Numbered from the stretch's first letter, positions 1 to 6,696 are shown. The stretch: 11,025 nucleotides of DNA from JBIKVP01 sp044356745 (GCA_044356745.1 JBIKVP010000070.1:1-11025), one strand, 5' to 3'. Notes: a model not told the origin generated them from the letters alone. A program made the numbers and translations.

Positions 1-374
1 TGATCAATCTGTGTTCTGATGACACCGAACTGTGTCGCCAAACTTGCACGGATTGTCGCATCACTGGTTTGTAGTGCCTGACGTGCGAGACCTTGGGCTT
101 GCTCGACAAGTCCTGTTACACTCATAATGCCTTTATCAGCGGCCTCAAGTGTTTTGAGCGCCAAATTCTGGTCATCTTGAAGGCGTGACAAATCTTTGCC
201 GCGTTGTGATAAACCAGCCGCCGTAAAGAAGGCTGATGGATTATCAAGAGCTGAATTGATGCGCTTTCCTGTTGAAAGACGCTGTTGTGAGAGTGAGATG
301 TTATTCTGTGTTGTCTGCAATGATAACAGAGAGTTACGCACCCCAAACGATAAAACTGTTGTACTTCCTGACAT
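1..374 (-). CDS. Flagellin, N-terminal part (cut by the window edge)
   Basis: Structural subunit of the flagellar filament, exported through the flagellar type III apparatus. Translating the minus strand from the ATG at 374 gives 124 uninterrupted codons up to the edge, so the gene is partial and its C-terminus lies outside. The start reads MSGSTTVLSFGVRNSLLSLQ, followed by LSTGKRINSALDNPSAFF at about residues 33-50. That is the D0/D1 helical region typical of alphaproteobacterial flagellins, rich in Gln, Asn and Ser with heptad-like Leu spacing and no Cys. An AGAAGG ribosome site lies 7 bases before the ATG and supports this start. It is transcribed away from lpxK, and a CtrA-like site sits about 84 bp upstream. 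The family call is firm. Which flagellin paralogue it is, and whether it carries a large central domain, cannot be seen. Confidence 0.9.
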   Translation of the reverse strand, partial: MSGSTTVLSFGVRNSLLSLQTTQNNISLSQQRLSTGKRINSALDNPSAFFTAAGLSQRGKDLSRLQDDQNLALKTLEAADKGIMSVTGLVEQAQGLARQALQTSDATIRASLATQFGVIRTQID

Positions 375-692
375 AGTGTAACCTTCTGGTTTAAGACATT
401 TCTTGAACAACGCTAATAATTTTTCATCAGCGCAACATAAGGTTGTATCTTGTCCTCTTAATGAATGGTAAATTTAGCCAGTCTGTCAGATAAAGTGAAA
501 AACACAACAATAAAATATATGATAAAATTGAAGTATTTGCACAATATTAAGCTTACTGTTGTTTGAAAATAAATTGCATCTTAAGGTTGTTTGGCTTACT
601 AAGGTCAACAAAGACTAAAGAGAACGCAAACATGTTGAGAGATCATAGGTGCGTGCATGACAAATCTTGAAGAAAAAGGTTAGACTTTACGC
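375..692. other. AT-rich divergent spacer between flagellin and lpxK
   Basis: This 318-bp gap holds the leaders of two divergent genes. The flagellin side has a good ribosome site (AGAAGG) and a near-consensus CtrA site at 458-472. The lpxK side has only a weak AAAAAGG about 12 bases before its ATG. No convincing sigma-70 pair was found for lpxK; TTGCAT at 574 followed 17 bases later by TACTAA is the best and is poor. Two very short ATG frames (from 632 and from 657) have no supporting signals and are not called genes. Nothing else is recognised. Confidence 0.6.
458..472 (-). promoter_or_regulatory. Near-consensus CtrA-type site upstream of flagellin
   Basis: On the minus strand the sequence is TTTA-N7-TTAA, one base off the CtrA consensus TTAA-N7-TTAA. 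It lies about 84 bp before the flagellin ATG, a sensible place for an activator site. CtrA controls many flagellar genes in Alphaproteobacteria. One mismatch in an AT-rich spacer can arise by chance, so this is a candidate only. Confidence 0.35.
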
Positions 693-1706
693 ATGAAAGC
701 GCCTGATTTCTGGTGGCATATGCCGCTTAAACCTCTCGCACGCCTTTTATCCCCGTTTGCGTGGATTTATGGCGTGATTGCAGCGCATCGCTTTAAGACA
801 CTCTCAACCAAAATATCATGTCCTGTGATTTGCGTCGGTAATTTTACCGTTGGCGGGACGGGGAAAACCCCAGTTGTTGCAAGTCTTGCCGCACTTTTAA
901 CCGATCAAGGTCATCGCCCTTTTATTCTATCCCGTGGCTATGGCGGGAAGCTGAAAGGCCCAGTCGTAATTGATACATCATACCACACTGCAAAAGATGT
1001 AGGCGATGAACCATTGCTGCTTGCCGCACATGCCCCTGTCATCGTTGCACGTGATCGTGTGGCAGGCGCACAGCTTGCGATTAAAAACGGGGCATCGATC
1101 ATCATCATGGATGATGGTTTGCAAAACCCAGCACTTCATAAAGATTTGGTGTTGAGTGTTATTGATGGTGCTATGGGCTTCGGCAATACGATGTGTTTTC
1201 CTTCAGGTCCTCTTCGCGCCCCTCTGAATATACAATGGCTCCATTGTGATGCGCTGGTCATTGTGGGCGAAGGTGCAGCAACTGCACAGCTCATCAATTG
1301 TGCTAAAAACCATCAAAAACCAGTTTTGCGTGCTTACATAAAACCTGATCCAAAACAGACAGCCCAATTATGCGGACAGCATGTCCTCGCCTTTGCCGGC
1401 ATTGGCCGACCCGAAAAGTTTTTTCAAACCCTACGTGAAAATGGCGCTGAAGTCGTCATTTGCTATGGTTTTGCGGATCATCGCATCTATAAAGATCATG
1501 AGCTGATCGCTCTGCGCGATGAAGCTTTGGCCAAGGATTTACGCCTTGTCACGACCCGTAAAGATATGATGCGGTTGAGTGCATCACAAAAACTGCTGCT
1601 TAAAGATGACCTCACCGTTCTTGATGTGACCTTGGAATGGCAGGATTATGATGCGCTTAAAAACCTTTTATCGCATGTTCTAAGTGCTACTCAATTGCCC
1701 ATTTAA
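693..1706 (+). CDS. lpxK: Tetraacyldisaccharide 4'-kinase (lipid A pathway)
   Basis: LpxK uses ATP to phosphorylate the 4' position of the tetraacyldisaccharide-1-phosphate precursor, giving lipid IVA at the cytoplasmic face of the inner membrane. The 337-residue protein has the usual length. It begins MKAPDFWW with a hydrophobic N-terminal helix (about residues 15-31) expected to touch the membrane. The Walker A region is GNFTVGGTGKTP at residues 49-60, followed by the family signature LSRGYGGKLKGP and by DDGLQNP, the Walker-B-like acidic motif. The ATG at 693 is right for the family, although the ribosome site is weak. In many Hyphomicrobiales lpxK lies next to waaA/kdtA. Here its neighbours are a divergent flagellin and a downstream methionine regulator, so it appears to stand alone. 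Its stop lies 15 bases before the 36-bp inverted repeat, which might also help terminate its message. Confidence 0.96.
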   Translation: MKAPDFWWHMPLKPLARLLSPFAWIYGVIAAHRFKTLSTKISCPVICVGNFTVGGTGKTPVVASLAALLTDQGHRPFILSRGYGGKLKGPVVIDTSYHTAKDVGDEPLLLAAHAPVIVARDRVAGAQLAIKNGASIIIMDDGLQNPALHKDLVLSVIDGAMGFGNTMCFPSGPLRAPLNIQWLHCDALVIVGEGAATAQLINCAKNHQKPVLRAYIKPDPKQTAQLCGQHVLAFAGIGRPEKFFQTLRENGAEVVICYGFADHRIYKDHELIALRDEALAKDLRLVTTRKDMMRLSASQKLLLKDDLTVLDVTLEWQDYDALKNLLSHVLSATQLPI

Positions 1707-1721
1707 TTGTATGCTTGCCTC

Positions 1722-1757
1722 AATCGAATAAATATATAAACATATCTTTATTCGATT
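1722..1757. promoter_or_regulatory. 36-bp near-perfect inverted repeat, likely operator of the ArsR-type regulator
   Basis: Arms AATCGAATAAATATAT (1722-1737) and ATATCTTTATTCGATT (1742-1757) are complementary with one mismatch and flank a 4-base AAAC centre. ArsR-family dimers bind AT-rich imperfect palindromes, and this one ends 16 bases before the ATG of an ArsR-domain gene. TATATA/TATAAA inside it could serve as a -10 box, so bound protein would block transcription. Inference: autoregulation of the regulator-metF pair. The alternative is an AT-rich hairpin followed by TTTT (1757-1760) acting as the lpxK terminator; both could hold. Confidence 0.65.
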
Positions 1758-1773
1758 TTTGATCCCTCATGTG

Positions 1774-2808
1774 ATGTCTGAAACCCTTTCACCTCTTGAT
1801 GTTGTTCTGATGCGCCTGAAAGCGGCTGGTGAAGAAACACGGCTGCGTATTCTTGTCTTACTCATGCAGGGAGAACTGAGCGTCACGGATCTGACAACCA
1901 TTCTTGCACAATCACAGCCACGTATTTCACGCCATCTCAAGCTTTTGGCTGAGGCTGGCCTCATTGAGCGTCATCGCGAGGGCGCATGGATGTTTTATCG
2001 GTTGAGTGCCTCGCACACAGCAGCAGGACAATATGTTGCCGTATTAATGAAACAACTTGATTTAAGCCATCCTCAACTCATGACTGATCTGAACCGCATG
2101 AAAAGTGTGAGAGAAGCGCGTTCTCAAGCAGCTCTTGCTTATTTCAATCGCGAAGCTGCCAATTGGGATCATATCCGCTCGCGATATGTCTCTGACGAAC
2201 GTGTGGAAGAAGCGATTATCAACATACTACGCCCATTAACGACGACAGAAGCGGTGCGCACTTTCCTTGATCTTGGCACTGGTACAGGGCGCATTTTAAC
2301 ACTTCTCGCACCCATGATGGAGCAAAGTGTTGGTATGGATGCCAGTCCTGCAATGTTAGCTGTGGCGCGTGCTAACTTGCATCATGCAGGATTAACGCAG
2401 GTTGAATTACGTCAAGCGGATCTTTACGCGTTGCCTGCTGACGAAGGACAATACGATTTGATTGTCATCCATCAAGTTTTGCATCATTTAGATGATCCTT
2501 TGCGTGCACTGCATGAAGCGCGCCGCTTGCTTAAAATCGGGGGGCATCTACTGATCGTTGATTTTGCCCCTCATACCATCGAAGATTTACGCGAAAAATT
2601 TGCGCACCAGCGTCTTGGTTTTTCTCATACTCATATGCAGCAATGGTTGACTCATCTGGGCCTTAAAAGCATTGAAACATGTGACGTAAAACCCTTCACC
2701 GATGAGTCGGGTCATCTTACGGTGACCTTATGGCTAGCGCGTCATACACGAGTGATCCACGATGCGCCTTTATCGTCTTATATTCCCTTTTCATCGGAGA
2801 TTGTCTGA
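1774..2808 (+). CDS. ArsR-family regulator fused to a SAM-dependent methyltransferase domain
   Basis: A two-domain protein of about 344 residues. Residues 1 to about 95 form an ArsR-type winged helix (helix-turn-helix around LAQSQPRISRHLKLLAEAGL, wing HREGAWMFYRL). Residues from about 120 onward form a class I methyltransferase with motif I DLGTGTGR at 166-173, an acidic loop VGMDAS and HQVLHHLDDPLRALHEARRL. The ArsR metal box (ELCVCDL in arsenic sensors) reads ELSVTDL here, with no cysteine, so metal sensing is unlikely. The fold binds SAM or SAH, and the gene sits directly before metF with a TGATG overlap. The likely role is SahR-like control of the methionine cycle; that is inference. The ATG at 1774 is preferred over TTG at 1759, which falls next to the palindrome. 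No clear ribosome site precedes either. Enzymatic activity is not shown. Confidence 0.88.
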   Translation: MSETLSPLDVVLMRLKAAGEETRLRILVLLMQGELSVTDLTTILAQSQPRISRHLKLLAEAGLIERHREGAWMFYRLSASHTAAGQYVAVLMKQLDLSHPQLMTDLNRMKSVREARSQAALAYFNREAANWDHIRSRYVSDERVEEAIINILRPLTTTEAVRTFLDLGTGTGRILTLLAPMMEQSVGMDASPAMLAVARANLHHAGLTQVELRQADLYALPADEGQYDLIVIHQVLHHLDDPLRALHEARRLLKIGGHLLIVDFAPHTIEDLREKFAHQRLGFSHTHMQQWLTHLGLKSIETCDVKPFTDESGHLTVTLWLARHTRVIHDAPLSSYIPFSSEIV

Positions 2809-3713
2809 TGTCCTCTTCCGATGCTCAACGTTTGAGCCGCGTTCCCCATCCTGATAAAGCGCCGCTTAAAGTCTCATTTGAATTTTTCCCACCTAAAACA
2901 CCTGAAATGGATGTCACATTGTGGGACGCAATCCGTCGGCTTGAGCCCTTATCTCCCTCATTTGTATCTGTCACGTATGGTGCAGGTGGATCGACCCGCG
3001 AGCGCACGCATGCAACACTTAAGCGCATTGTCGATGATACAGCGCTCAAGCCGGCCGCACATTTGACCTGTGTTGATGCAACACGTGACAGTGTAGACGA
3101 CGTTATAAAAGCCTATTTTGACGCAGGTGTGCGTCATATTGTGGCGCTTCGCGGTGATCCCAGTAGCGGTTTGGGAAGTCAGTACCAACCCCATCCTGAG
3201 GGCTATCACGATACGGCTGATCTTGTGCGCGGTATAAAAAGCCTTGGTGATTTTGAGATTAGCGTGTCGGCTTATCCTGAGAAGCATCCAGAAAGCCCTT
3301 CTTATGCGCATGATCTGGATGTACTCAAAGCTAAAATTGATGCCGGAGCCACGCGCGCCATCACGCAATTCTTTTTTGATAATGACGTTTATTTTGCATA
3401 CCTTGATAAGGTGCGCTCAAAAGGGATCACAATCCCAGTCGTTCCTGGCATTGTGCCTGTTCAAAACTTTAAACAAACGGCAAGTTTTGCATCAAAAACA
3501 GGAGCGAGCATCCCATCGTGGCTGGCTCAACGTTTTGAAGGATTGGAGGAAGATTCCGCCACCCGCCGCCTCGTTGCCGCAGCGGTGTGTGCAGAGCAAG
3601 TCATGAATCTGATTGATCAAGGCATCAGTGAATTTCACTTTTACACAATGAATAAAGCGGATTTGGTCTTCGCAATCTGTCACCTCATTGGTGTGAGAGC
3701 AAAGACTTCTTAA
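2808..3713 (+). CDS. metF: 5,10-methylenetetrahydrofolate reductase
   Basis: MetF reduces 5,10-methylene-THF to 5-methyl-THF using FAD, supplying the methyl group for methionine synthase. The protein from the ATG at 2808 is 301 residues, the bacterial MetF size. Signatures in order: SFEFFPPKT (Glu25 matches the catalytic Glu of E. coli MetF), SVTYGAGGSTRERT at 54-67, HLTCVDATRD, ALRGDP around 113-118 (folate/flavin contact), QFFFDND, PGIVPVQNF and the C-terminal FYTMNKADL. An upstream in-frame start at 2730 would add 26 residues that merely re-read the end of the regulator gene, so it is rejected. GGAGA lies 7 bases before the ATG at 2808. The regulator's stop and this start overlap as TGATG, pointing to translational coupling and shared control. 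It converges with trxA 9 bases away. Confidence 0.97.
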   Translation: MSSSDAQRLSRVPHPDKAPLKVSFEFFPPKTPEMDVTLWDAIRRLEPLSPSFVSVTYGAGGSTRERTHATLKRIVDDTALKPAAHLTCVDATRDSVDDVIKAYFDAGVRHIVALRGDPSSGLGSQYQPHPEGYHDTADLVRGIKSLGDFEISVSAYPEKHPESPSYAHDLDVLKAKIDAGATRAITQFFFDNDVYFAYLDKVRSKGITIPVVPGIVPVQNFKQTASFASKTGASIPSWLAQRFEGLEEDSATRRLVAAAVCAEQVMNLIDQGISEFHFYTMNKADLVFAICHLIGVRAKTS

Positions 3714-3730
3714 AAAACAGCCTTAAGCTG
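3712..3730 (-). terminator. Short candidate terminator of trxA
   Basis: On the minus strand CAGC, the loop TTAAG and GCTG form a 4-bp stem that spans the trxA stop, followed directly by six T. The stem is short, so it is weak as an intrinsic terminator. It lies in the 9-bp gap between two convergent genes, where one would be useful. Confidence 0.35.
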
Positions 3731-4049
3731 CAGTTTCAATTGACTGGATCCATTTTGAGATTTCAGTTTTTGGCGCTGCACCAACGCGCTGGCTGAGCGG
3801 TTCTCCACCTTTAAACAAAATCAATGATGGAATAGAGCGAATGCCATATTTTGTGGCGATATCCGGATTCTCATCAACATTAAGTTTAACGATTTTAACA
3901 TTTGGGTGCTCGTTGGATAATTCTTCAAGAGCAGGCGCAATCGCCTTGCAAGGGCCGCACCATTCCGCCCAGAAATCCACAATCACCGGCTGAGGAGACT
4001 GAAGGACAACCGCATCAAAATTATCATCATTCACTTTTTGCGTTGGCAT
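3723..4049 (-). CDS. trxA: Thioredoxin 1
   Basis: Cytosolic dithiol-disulfide oxidoreductase, kept reduced by thioredoxin reductase, that supplies electrons to targets such as ribonucleotide reductase. The 108-residue protein is exactly the single-domain thioredoxin length. It shows DFWAEWCGPCK with the active site WCGPC at residues 30-34, VDENPDIATKYGIRSIPSL containing the cis-proline, and the closing glycine-rich strand ILFKGGE. The start MPTQKV at 4049 is chosen because AAAGGA lies 8 bases upstream. A longer frame from 4097 would add 16 residues that do not look like thioredoxin. It is divergent from sdhB and convergent with metF. There is no signal peptide, so it acts in the cytoplasm. 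Confidence 0.97.
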   Translation of the reverse strand: MPTQKVNDDNFDAVVLQSPQPVIVDFWAEWCGPCKAIAPALEELSNEHPNVKIVKLNVDENPDIATKYGIRSIPSLILFKGGEPLSQRVGAAPKTEISKWIQSIETAA

Positions 4050-4151
4050 GGAACATGTCCTTTCATCGTGTTGTCGATATATTGCTACAAAATGCATTCA
4101 TACAAGAGGTAAGCACTCAAACGGGTTCGGTCAAGGGCAAGGCAGAACATA

Positions 4152-4181
4152 TTGACGCTTGTGGTCTGACACTGGTATAGC
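4152..4181 (+). promoter_or_regulatory. Candidate sigma-70 promoter for sdhB
   Basis: TTGACG at 4152-4157 and TATAGC at 4176-4181 are separated by 18 bases and lie 43 bp before the sdhB ATG. TTGACG is a good alphaproteobacterial -35 box and the -10 is fair. The region is the divergent gap between trxA and sdhB, where promoters are needed on both strands. On the minus strand TTGACC (4134 down to 4129) may be a trxA -35 box, but no clear -10 accompanies it. Confidence 0.45.
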
Positions 4182-4223
4182 CGCGTACAATGTTTAGTTT
4201 TCGGCGACAGGATTATACCCAGC

Positions 4224-5003
4224 ATGGCCAAATTCGCGCTTCCTAAAAATTCACAAATGACTGAAGGCAAAACATGGCCTAAGCCTGAGAATGCCGCACG
4301 TCTAACACCGTTTCGCGTTTATCGCTGGAATCCGGATGATAGTGCCAATCCTCGCATCGACACCTATTATGTAGACCGTGATGACTGTGGTCCAATGGTG
4401 CTTGATGCCCTGAATTGGATTAAAAATAAAATTGATTCAACGCTTGTCTTCCGCCGTTCATGCCGTGAAGGCATATGCGGATCTTGTGCGATGAATATTG
4501 ATGGCGGTAACACCCTCGCGTGCACCAAAGGCATTGATGAATGCGCAGGTACGGTGAAGATTTATCCTTTGCCACACATGCCAGTGATTAAAGACCTTGT
4601 ACCTGATTTGACCCGTTTTTACACGCAACATGCATCCATTGAACCGTGGCTCAAGACACAAACGCCACGCCCCGAAAAAGAGTGGCAGCAATCTCGTGAA
4701 GATCGTGAAAAGCTCGATGGTCTTTATGAATGTATTTTGTGCGCATGCTGCTCAACATCATGCCCCTCTTACTGGTGGAATGGTGATCGTTATTTGGGGC
4801 CAGCTGTGCTTTTGCAAGCCTATCGTTGGCTCATTGATAGCCGCGATGAAGCAACGGGCGAGCGCCTTGATAATCTGGAAGATCCGTTCAGACTTTATCG
4901 TTGCCACACGATCATGAATTGCGCCAACACATGCCCTAAAGGCTTGAATCCGGCAAAAGCGATTGCAGAAATTAAAAAGATGATGGTTGAGCGCCGCGTA
5001 TAA
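4224..5003 (+). CDS. sdhB: Succinate dehydrogenase iron-sulfur subunit
   Basis: SdhB carries electrons from the FAD of SdhA through three iron-sulfur clusters to ubiquinone in respiratory complex II, on the cytoplasmic face of the inner membrane. The 259-residue protein has the full family length. Cys80, Cys85, Cys88 and Cys100 (within SCREGICGSCAMNIDGG and LAC) ligate the [2Fe-2S] cluster. Cys170, 173, 176 and 237 fit the [4Fe-4S] cluster, and Cys180, 227 and 233 the [3Fe-4S] cluster (CILCACCSTSC and CHTIMNCANTCPKG). All ligands are present, so it should be functional. AGGA lies 11 bases before the ATG, a somewhat long spacing. In relatives sdhB usually ends an sdhCDAB operon. Here the gene upstream is the divergent trxA, so sdhB has its own promoter region and sdhCDA must lie elsewhere. 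Confidence 0.98.
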   Translation: MAKFALPKNSQMTEGKTWPKPENAARLTPFRVYRWNPDDSANPRIDTYYVDRDDCGPMVLDALNWIKNKIDSTLVFRRSCREGICGSCAMNIDGGNTLACTKGIDECAGTVKIYPLPHMPVIKDLVPDLTRFYTQHASIEPWLKTQTPRPEKEWQQSREDREKLDGLYECILCACCSTSCPSYWWNGDRYLGPAVLLQAYRWLIDSRDEATGERLDNLEDPFRLYRCHTIMNCANTCPKGLNPAKAIAEIKKMMVERRV

Positions 5004-5063
5004 CACACAGTAGGTGTGGGTATAATCGATTGTGTATGAATAAAACATAAAATAGGTGCCGCG

Positions 5064-5273
5064 ATGACGCAAACACCAGATATGACAGAGCATACACCAC
5101 GTATTTTATCCCCTGAAGCACAGCGCGCGCTTAACGAAGCACAGGCGCGCCGTTCAGCTCTTGATGAGCGCCTGAGTGATTTATCGAAAACGCCAGAGAT
5201 TGACGGTCGGGGTGGACTTGATCCTGTACGTTACACCGACTGGGAAAAAAAAGGCATTGCCACTGATTTTTGA
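5064..5273 (+). CDS. SdhAF4-like succinate dehydrogenase assembly factor (DUF1674)
   Basis: A 69-residue soluble protein. The C-terminal block DGRGGLDPVRYTDWEKKGIA (about residues 48-67), ending in TDF, is the hallmark of the DUF1674/SdhAF4 family. The N-terminal half is polar, Ala/Arg/Glu-rich and probably helical or disordered (SPEAQRALNEAQARRSALDE). In mitochondria SdhAF4 binds the flavinated SDHA subunit and promotes its joining with SDHB. A bacterial equivalent role is inferred from the family and from the position 60 bp after sdhB on the same strand. A TAGGT ribosome-like site precedes the ATG. A TATAAT at 5021-5026 lies in the gap but has no proper -35, so the gene is probably co-transcribed with sdhB. 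Confidence 0.87.
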   Translation: MTQTPDMTEHTPRILSPEAQRALNEAQARRSALDERLSDLSKTPEIDGRGGLDPVRYTDWEKKGIATDF

Positions 5274-5322
5274 GCAAATAGAGGTTACGTTTTACGTACT
5301 CTCATTCGCTATTGGCTTTTTT
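5273..5322 (+). terminator. Candidate rho-independent terminator after sdhB and its assembly factor
   Basis: AGCAAATAG (5273-5281) pairs with CTATTGGCT (5309-5317) with a single A/G mismatch, followed by a T run to 5322. Inside the loop TACGT-TTT-ACGTA (5286-5298) forms a second perfect hairpin. The structure begins on the last base of the stop codon and separates the sdh pair from thyA. The large outer loop makes the terminator call moderate. Confidence 0.5.
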
Positions 5323-5368
5323 AAATTGCTACGCAAACGTTGCTCGCTCGTAATTACGGTTAATATGC

Positions 5369-6163
5369 ATGAAAGCTTATCACGAATTGCTACGCCATAT
5401 CCTTGATCATGGCACTTATAAAGATGACCGTACAGGAACAGGGACGCAATCTGTGTTTGGTTATCAGATGCGCTTTAATTTGCGTGAGGGCTTCCCACTC
5501 GTCACGACTAAAAAGCTTCATCTTAAATCTATCGTTCATGAGCTTCTCTGGTTTTTAAAAGGTGATACCAACACTGCTTACCTTAAAGCGAATGGCGTAT
5601 CGATATGGGATGAATGGGCAGACGAAGATGGTCAGTTAGGACCTGTGTATGGTCAACAGTGGCGGGCATGGCGCGGGGCAAATGGCGAAACAATTGATCA
5701 AATACGTGATGTCATAACAGCCATAAAAACAAATCCTGATTCGCGCCGCATGATTGTTAGCGCCTGGAACCCAGCTGACCTACCCAATATGGCACTTGCG
5801 CCGTGTCACTGTCTGTTTCAATTTTATGTAGCAAATAACCGTTTATCGTGTCAGCTTTATCAACGTTCAGCGGATGTCTTTTTGGGTGTTCCCTTTAATA
5901 TCGCATCATATGCACTTTTAACGCATATGATTGCGCAGGTATGCGAACTCGATGTCGGCGATTTTGTCCATACATTTGGCGACGTCCATCTTTACAGCAA
6001 TCATATTGAACAGGCGCAGCTTCAATTAATCCGTGAGCCGCGCGCATTGCCGCAATTATGGCTCAACCCATCTGTCGATGATGTATTTGCTTTCACATTT
6101 GATGACATTCGGATTGAAAACTACGATCCTCATCCCGCCATTAAAGCGCCTGTGGCTGTTTAA
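5369..6163 (+). CDS. thyA: Thymidylate synthase (folate-dependent)
   Basis: ThyA methylates dUMP to dTMP with 5,10-methylene-THF, releasing dihydrofolate. The 264-residue protein matches the E. coli enzyme in length and numbering. It has RTGTGTQSVFG at 21-31 with the phosphate-binding Arg21, SRRMIVSAWNP at 125-135 with the Arg pair, the catalytic Cys146 in LAPCHCLFQF, QRSADVFLGVPFNIASY at 165-181 with Asn177, FGDVHLYSNH with the dUMP-contacting His207 and Tyr209, and the conserved C-terminus ending in Val. The ATG at 5369 gives the standard N-terminus MKAYHELL, although the ribosome site is poor. The usual partner dfrA/folA does not follow; the next gene is convergent. Its only promoter space is the 46 bp after the upstream terminator, and no strong promoter was seen there. 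It draws on the same folate pool as metF. Confidence 0.98.
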   Translation: MKAYHELLRHILDHGTYKDDRTGTGTQSVFGYQMRFNLREGFPLVTTKKLHLKSIVHELLWFLKGDTNTAYLKANGVSIWDEWADEDGQLGPVYGQQWRAWRGANGETIDQIRDVITAIKTNPDSRRMIVSAWNPADLPNMALAPCHCLFQFYVANNRLSCQLYQRSADVFLGVPFNIASYALLTHMIAQVCELDVGDFVHTFGDVHLYSNHIEQAQLQLIREPRALPQLWLNPSVDDVFAFTFDDIRIENYDPHPAIKAPVAV

Positions 6164-6166
6164 TGG

Positions 6167-6655
6167 CTATCGTGGAGCGGGTTTCATTGTATTTGGTGTG
6201 ACAGAAGGTGCACCGTTGCGTATAGGTAAGCTTCCAGTTGTTTGAGGCTCATTGCGGTTATTTGAACCGACTGGAACGGATCGACCGTCTCCATTATTGA
6301 CGGAAGCATCATTGTTCGTGCTTTGGGGCAGAAAAATTGCACGTACATCAGCACCAATCAGAGGTGCATTTTTTTGTTTGGCACACGCTTCATTGAGAGC
6401 ACGAAATGCGTCATTAAAGGCAGTGCGATCCACAACCGTTTTCTGCGCTGATCCTGCATAATAGCCATAAAGCCATAAGCCAAGCTGCTCACGATCCATG
6501 GGACGCATTTGCTCAAAGTTACCACAAGACATGCGTGCTATATCCGCACCCTGCGCGTGCGCTTCACTTGTTATGAAAGATAATCCTGACGCAATCAACA
6601 AGGCGCTCATCACCCCTTGAAAAGATGCCGTTCTGATCAACCTAGTAAAGCGCAT
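6167..6655 (-). CDS. Secreted HdeA-family protein with a disordered C-terminal tail
   Basis: A 162-residue exported protein. Residues 1-34 are a signal peptide: basic MRFTRLIR, a hydrophobic core, and a likely cleavage after AHA. Residues about 39-100 resemble the HdeA/HdeB acid-chaperone family, with RMSCGNF, LGLWLYGYYAG and FNDAFRALNEAC. The two cysteines (44 and 91) are 47 apart, close to the spacing of the HdeA disulfide. Residues about 111-162 form a low-complexity Asn/Ser/Pro/Gly tail that classical HdeA lacks. In E. coli HdeA prevents periplasmic aggregation at low pH; a chaperone role here is inferred from the fold only. AAAGG sits 6 bases before the ATG within a 14-bp palindrome, and a perfect CtrA-type site lies about 42 bp upstream. 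It converges with thyA 3 bases away. Confidence 0.8.
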   Translation of the reverse strand: MRFTRLIRTASFQGVMSALLIASGLSFITSEAHAQGADIARMSCGNFEQMRPMDREQLGLWLYGYYAGSAQKTVVDRTAFNDAFRALNEACAKQKNAPLIGADVRAIFLPQSTNNDASVNNGDGRSVPVGSNNRNEPQTTGSLPIRNGAPSVTPNTMKPAPR

Positions 6656-6661
6656 GACAAA

Positions 6662-6675
6662 CCTTTCATGAAAGG
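6662..6675. repeat. 14-bp perfect palindrome over the HdeA-like gene's ribosome site
   Basis: CCTTTCATGAAAGG is self-complementary over all 14 bases. On the minus strand its right half supplies the AAAGG ribosome site of the HdeA-like gene. It could bind a dimeric protein or affect initiation, but a 14-bp palindrome can also occur by chance in about 16 kb. Confidence 0.4.
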
Positions 6676-6696
6676 CGTATCAAAGCGCAAACAGGG

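Noticed and set aside
122..346. Minus-strand ORF of 74 codons in the flagellin region
   Set aside because: It is out of frame with the flagellin reading frame, which has clear family motifs and a ribosome site.
1774..2060. Arsenic or other metal sensor role for the ArsR domain
   Set aside because: The cysteine metal box is replaced by ELSVTDL and the neighbours are methionine genes, not resistance genes.
2730..2807. N-terminal extension of MetF from an upstream in-frame start
   Set aside because: It only re-reads the 3' end of the regulator gene in another frame. The ATG at 2808 has GGAGA at 7 bases and gives the normal MetF N-terminus.
2700..2810. SAM riboswitch before metF
   Set aside because: metF overlaps the preceding gene by one base, leaving no leader for a riboswitch.
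4050..4097. 16-residue extension of thioredoxin
   Set aside because: The ATG at 4049 has a good ribosome site and gives the standard 108-residue protein; the extension is unlike thioredoxin and lies in the divergent promoter gap.
5004..5018. CACAC-AGTAG-GTGTG hairpin after sdhB as a terminator
   Set aside because: Only 5 bp of stem and no T run follows; it lies between two genes that probably share a message.
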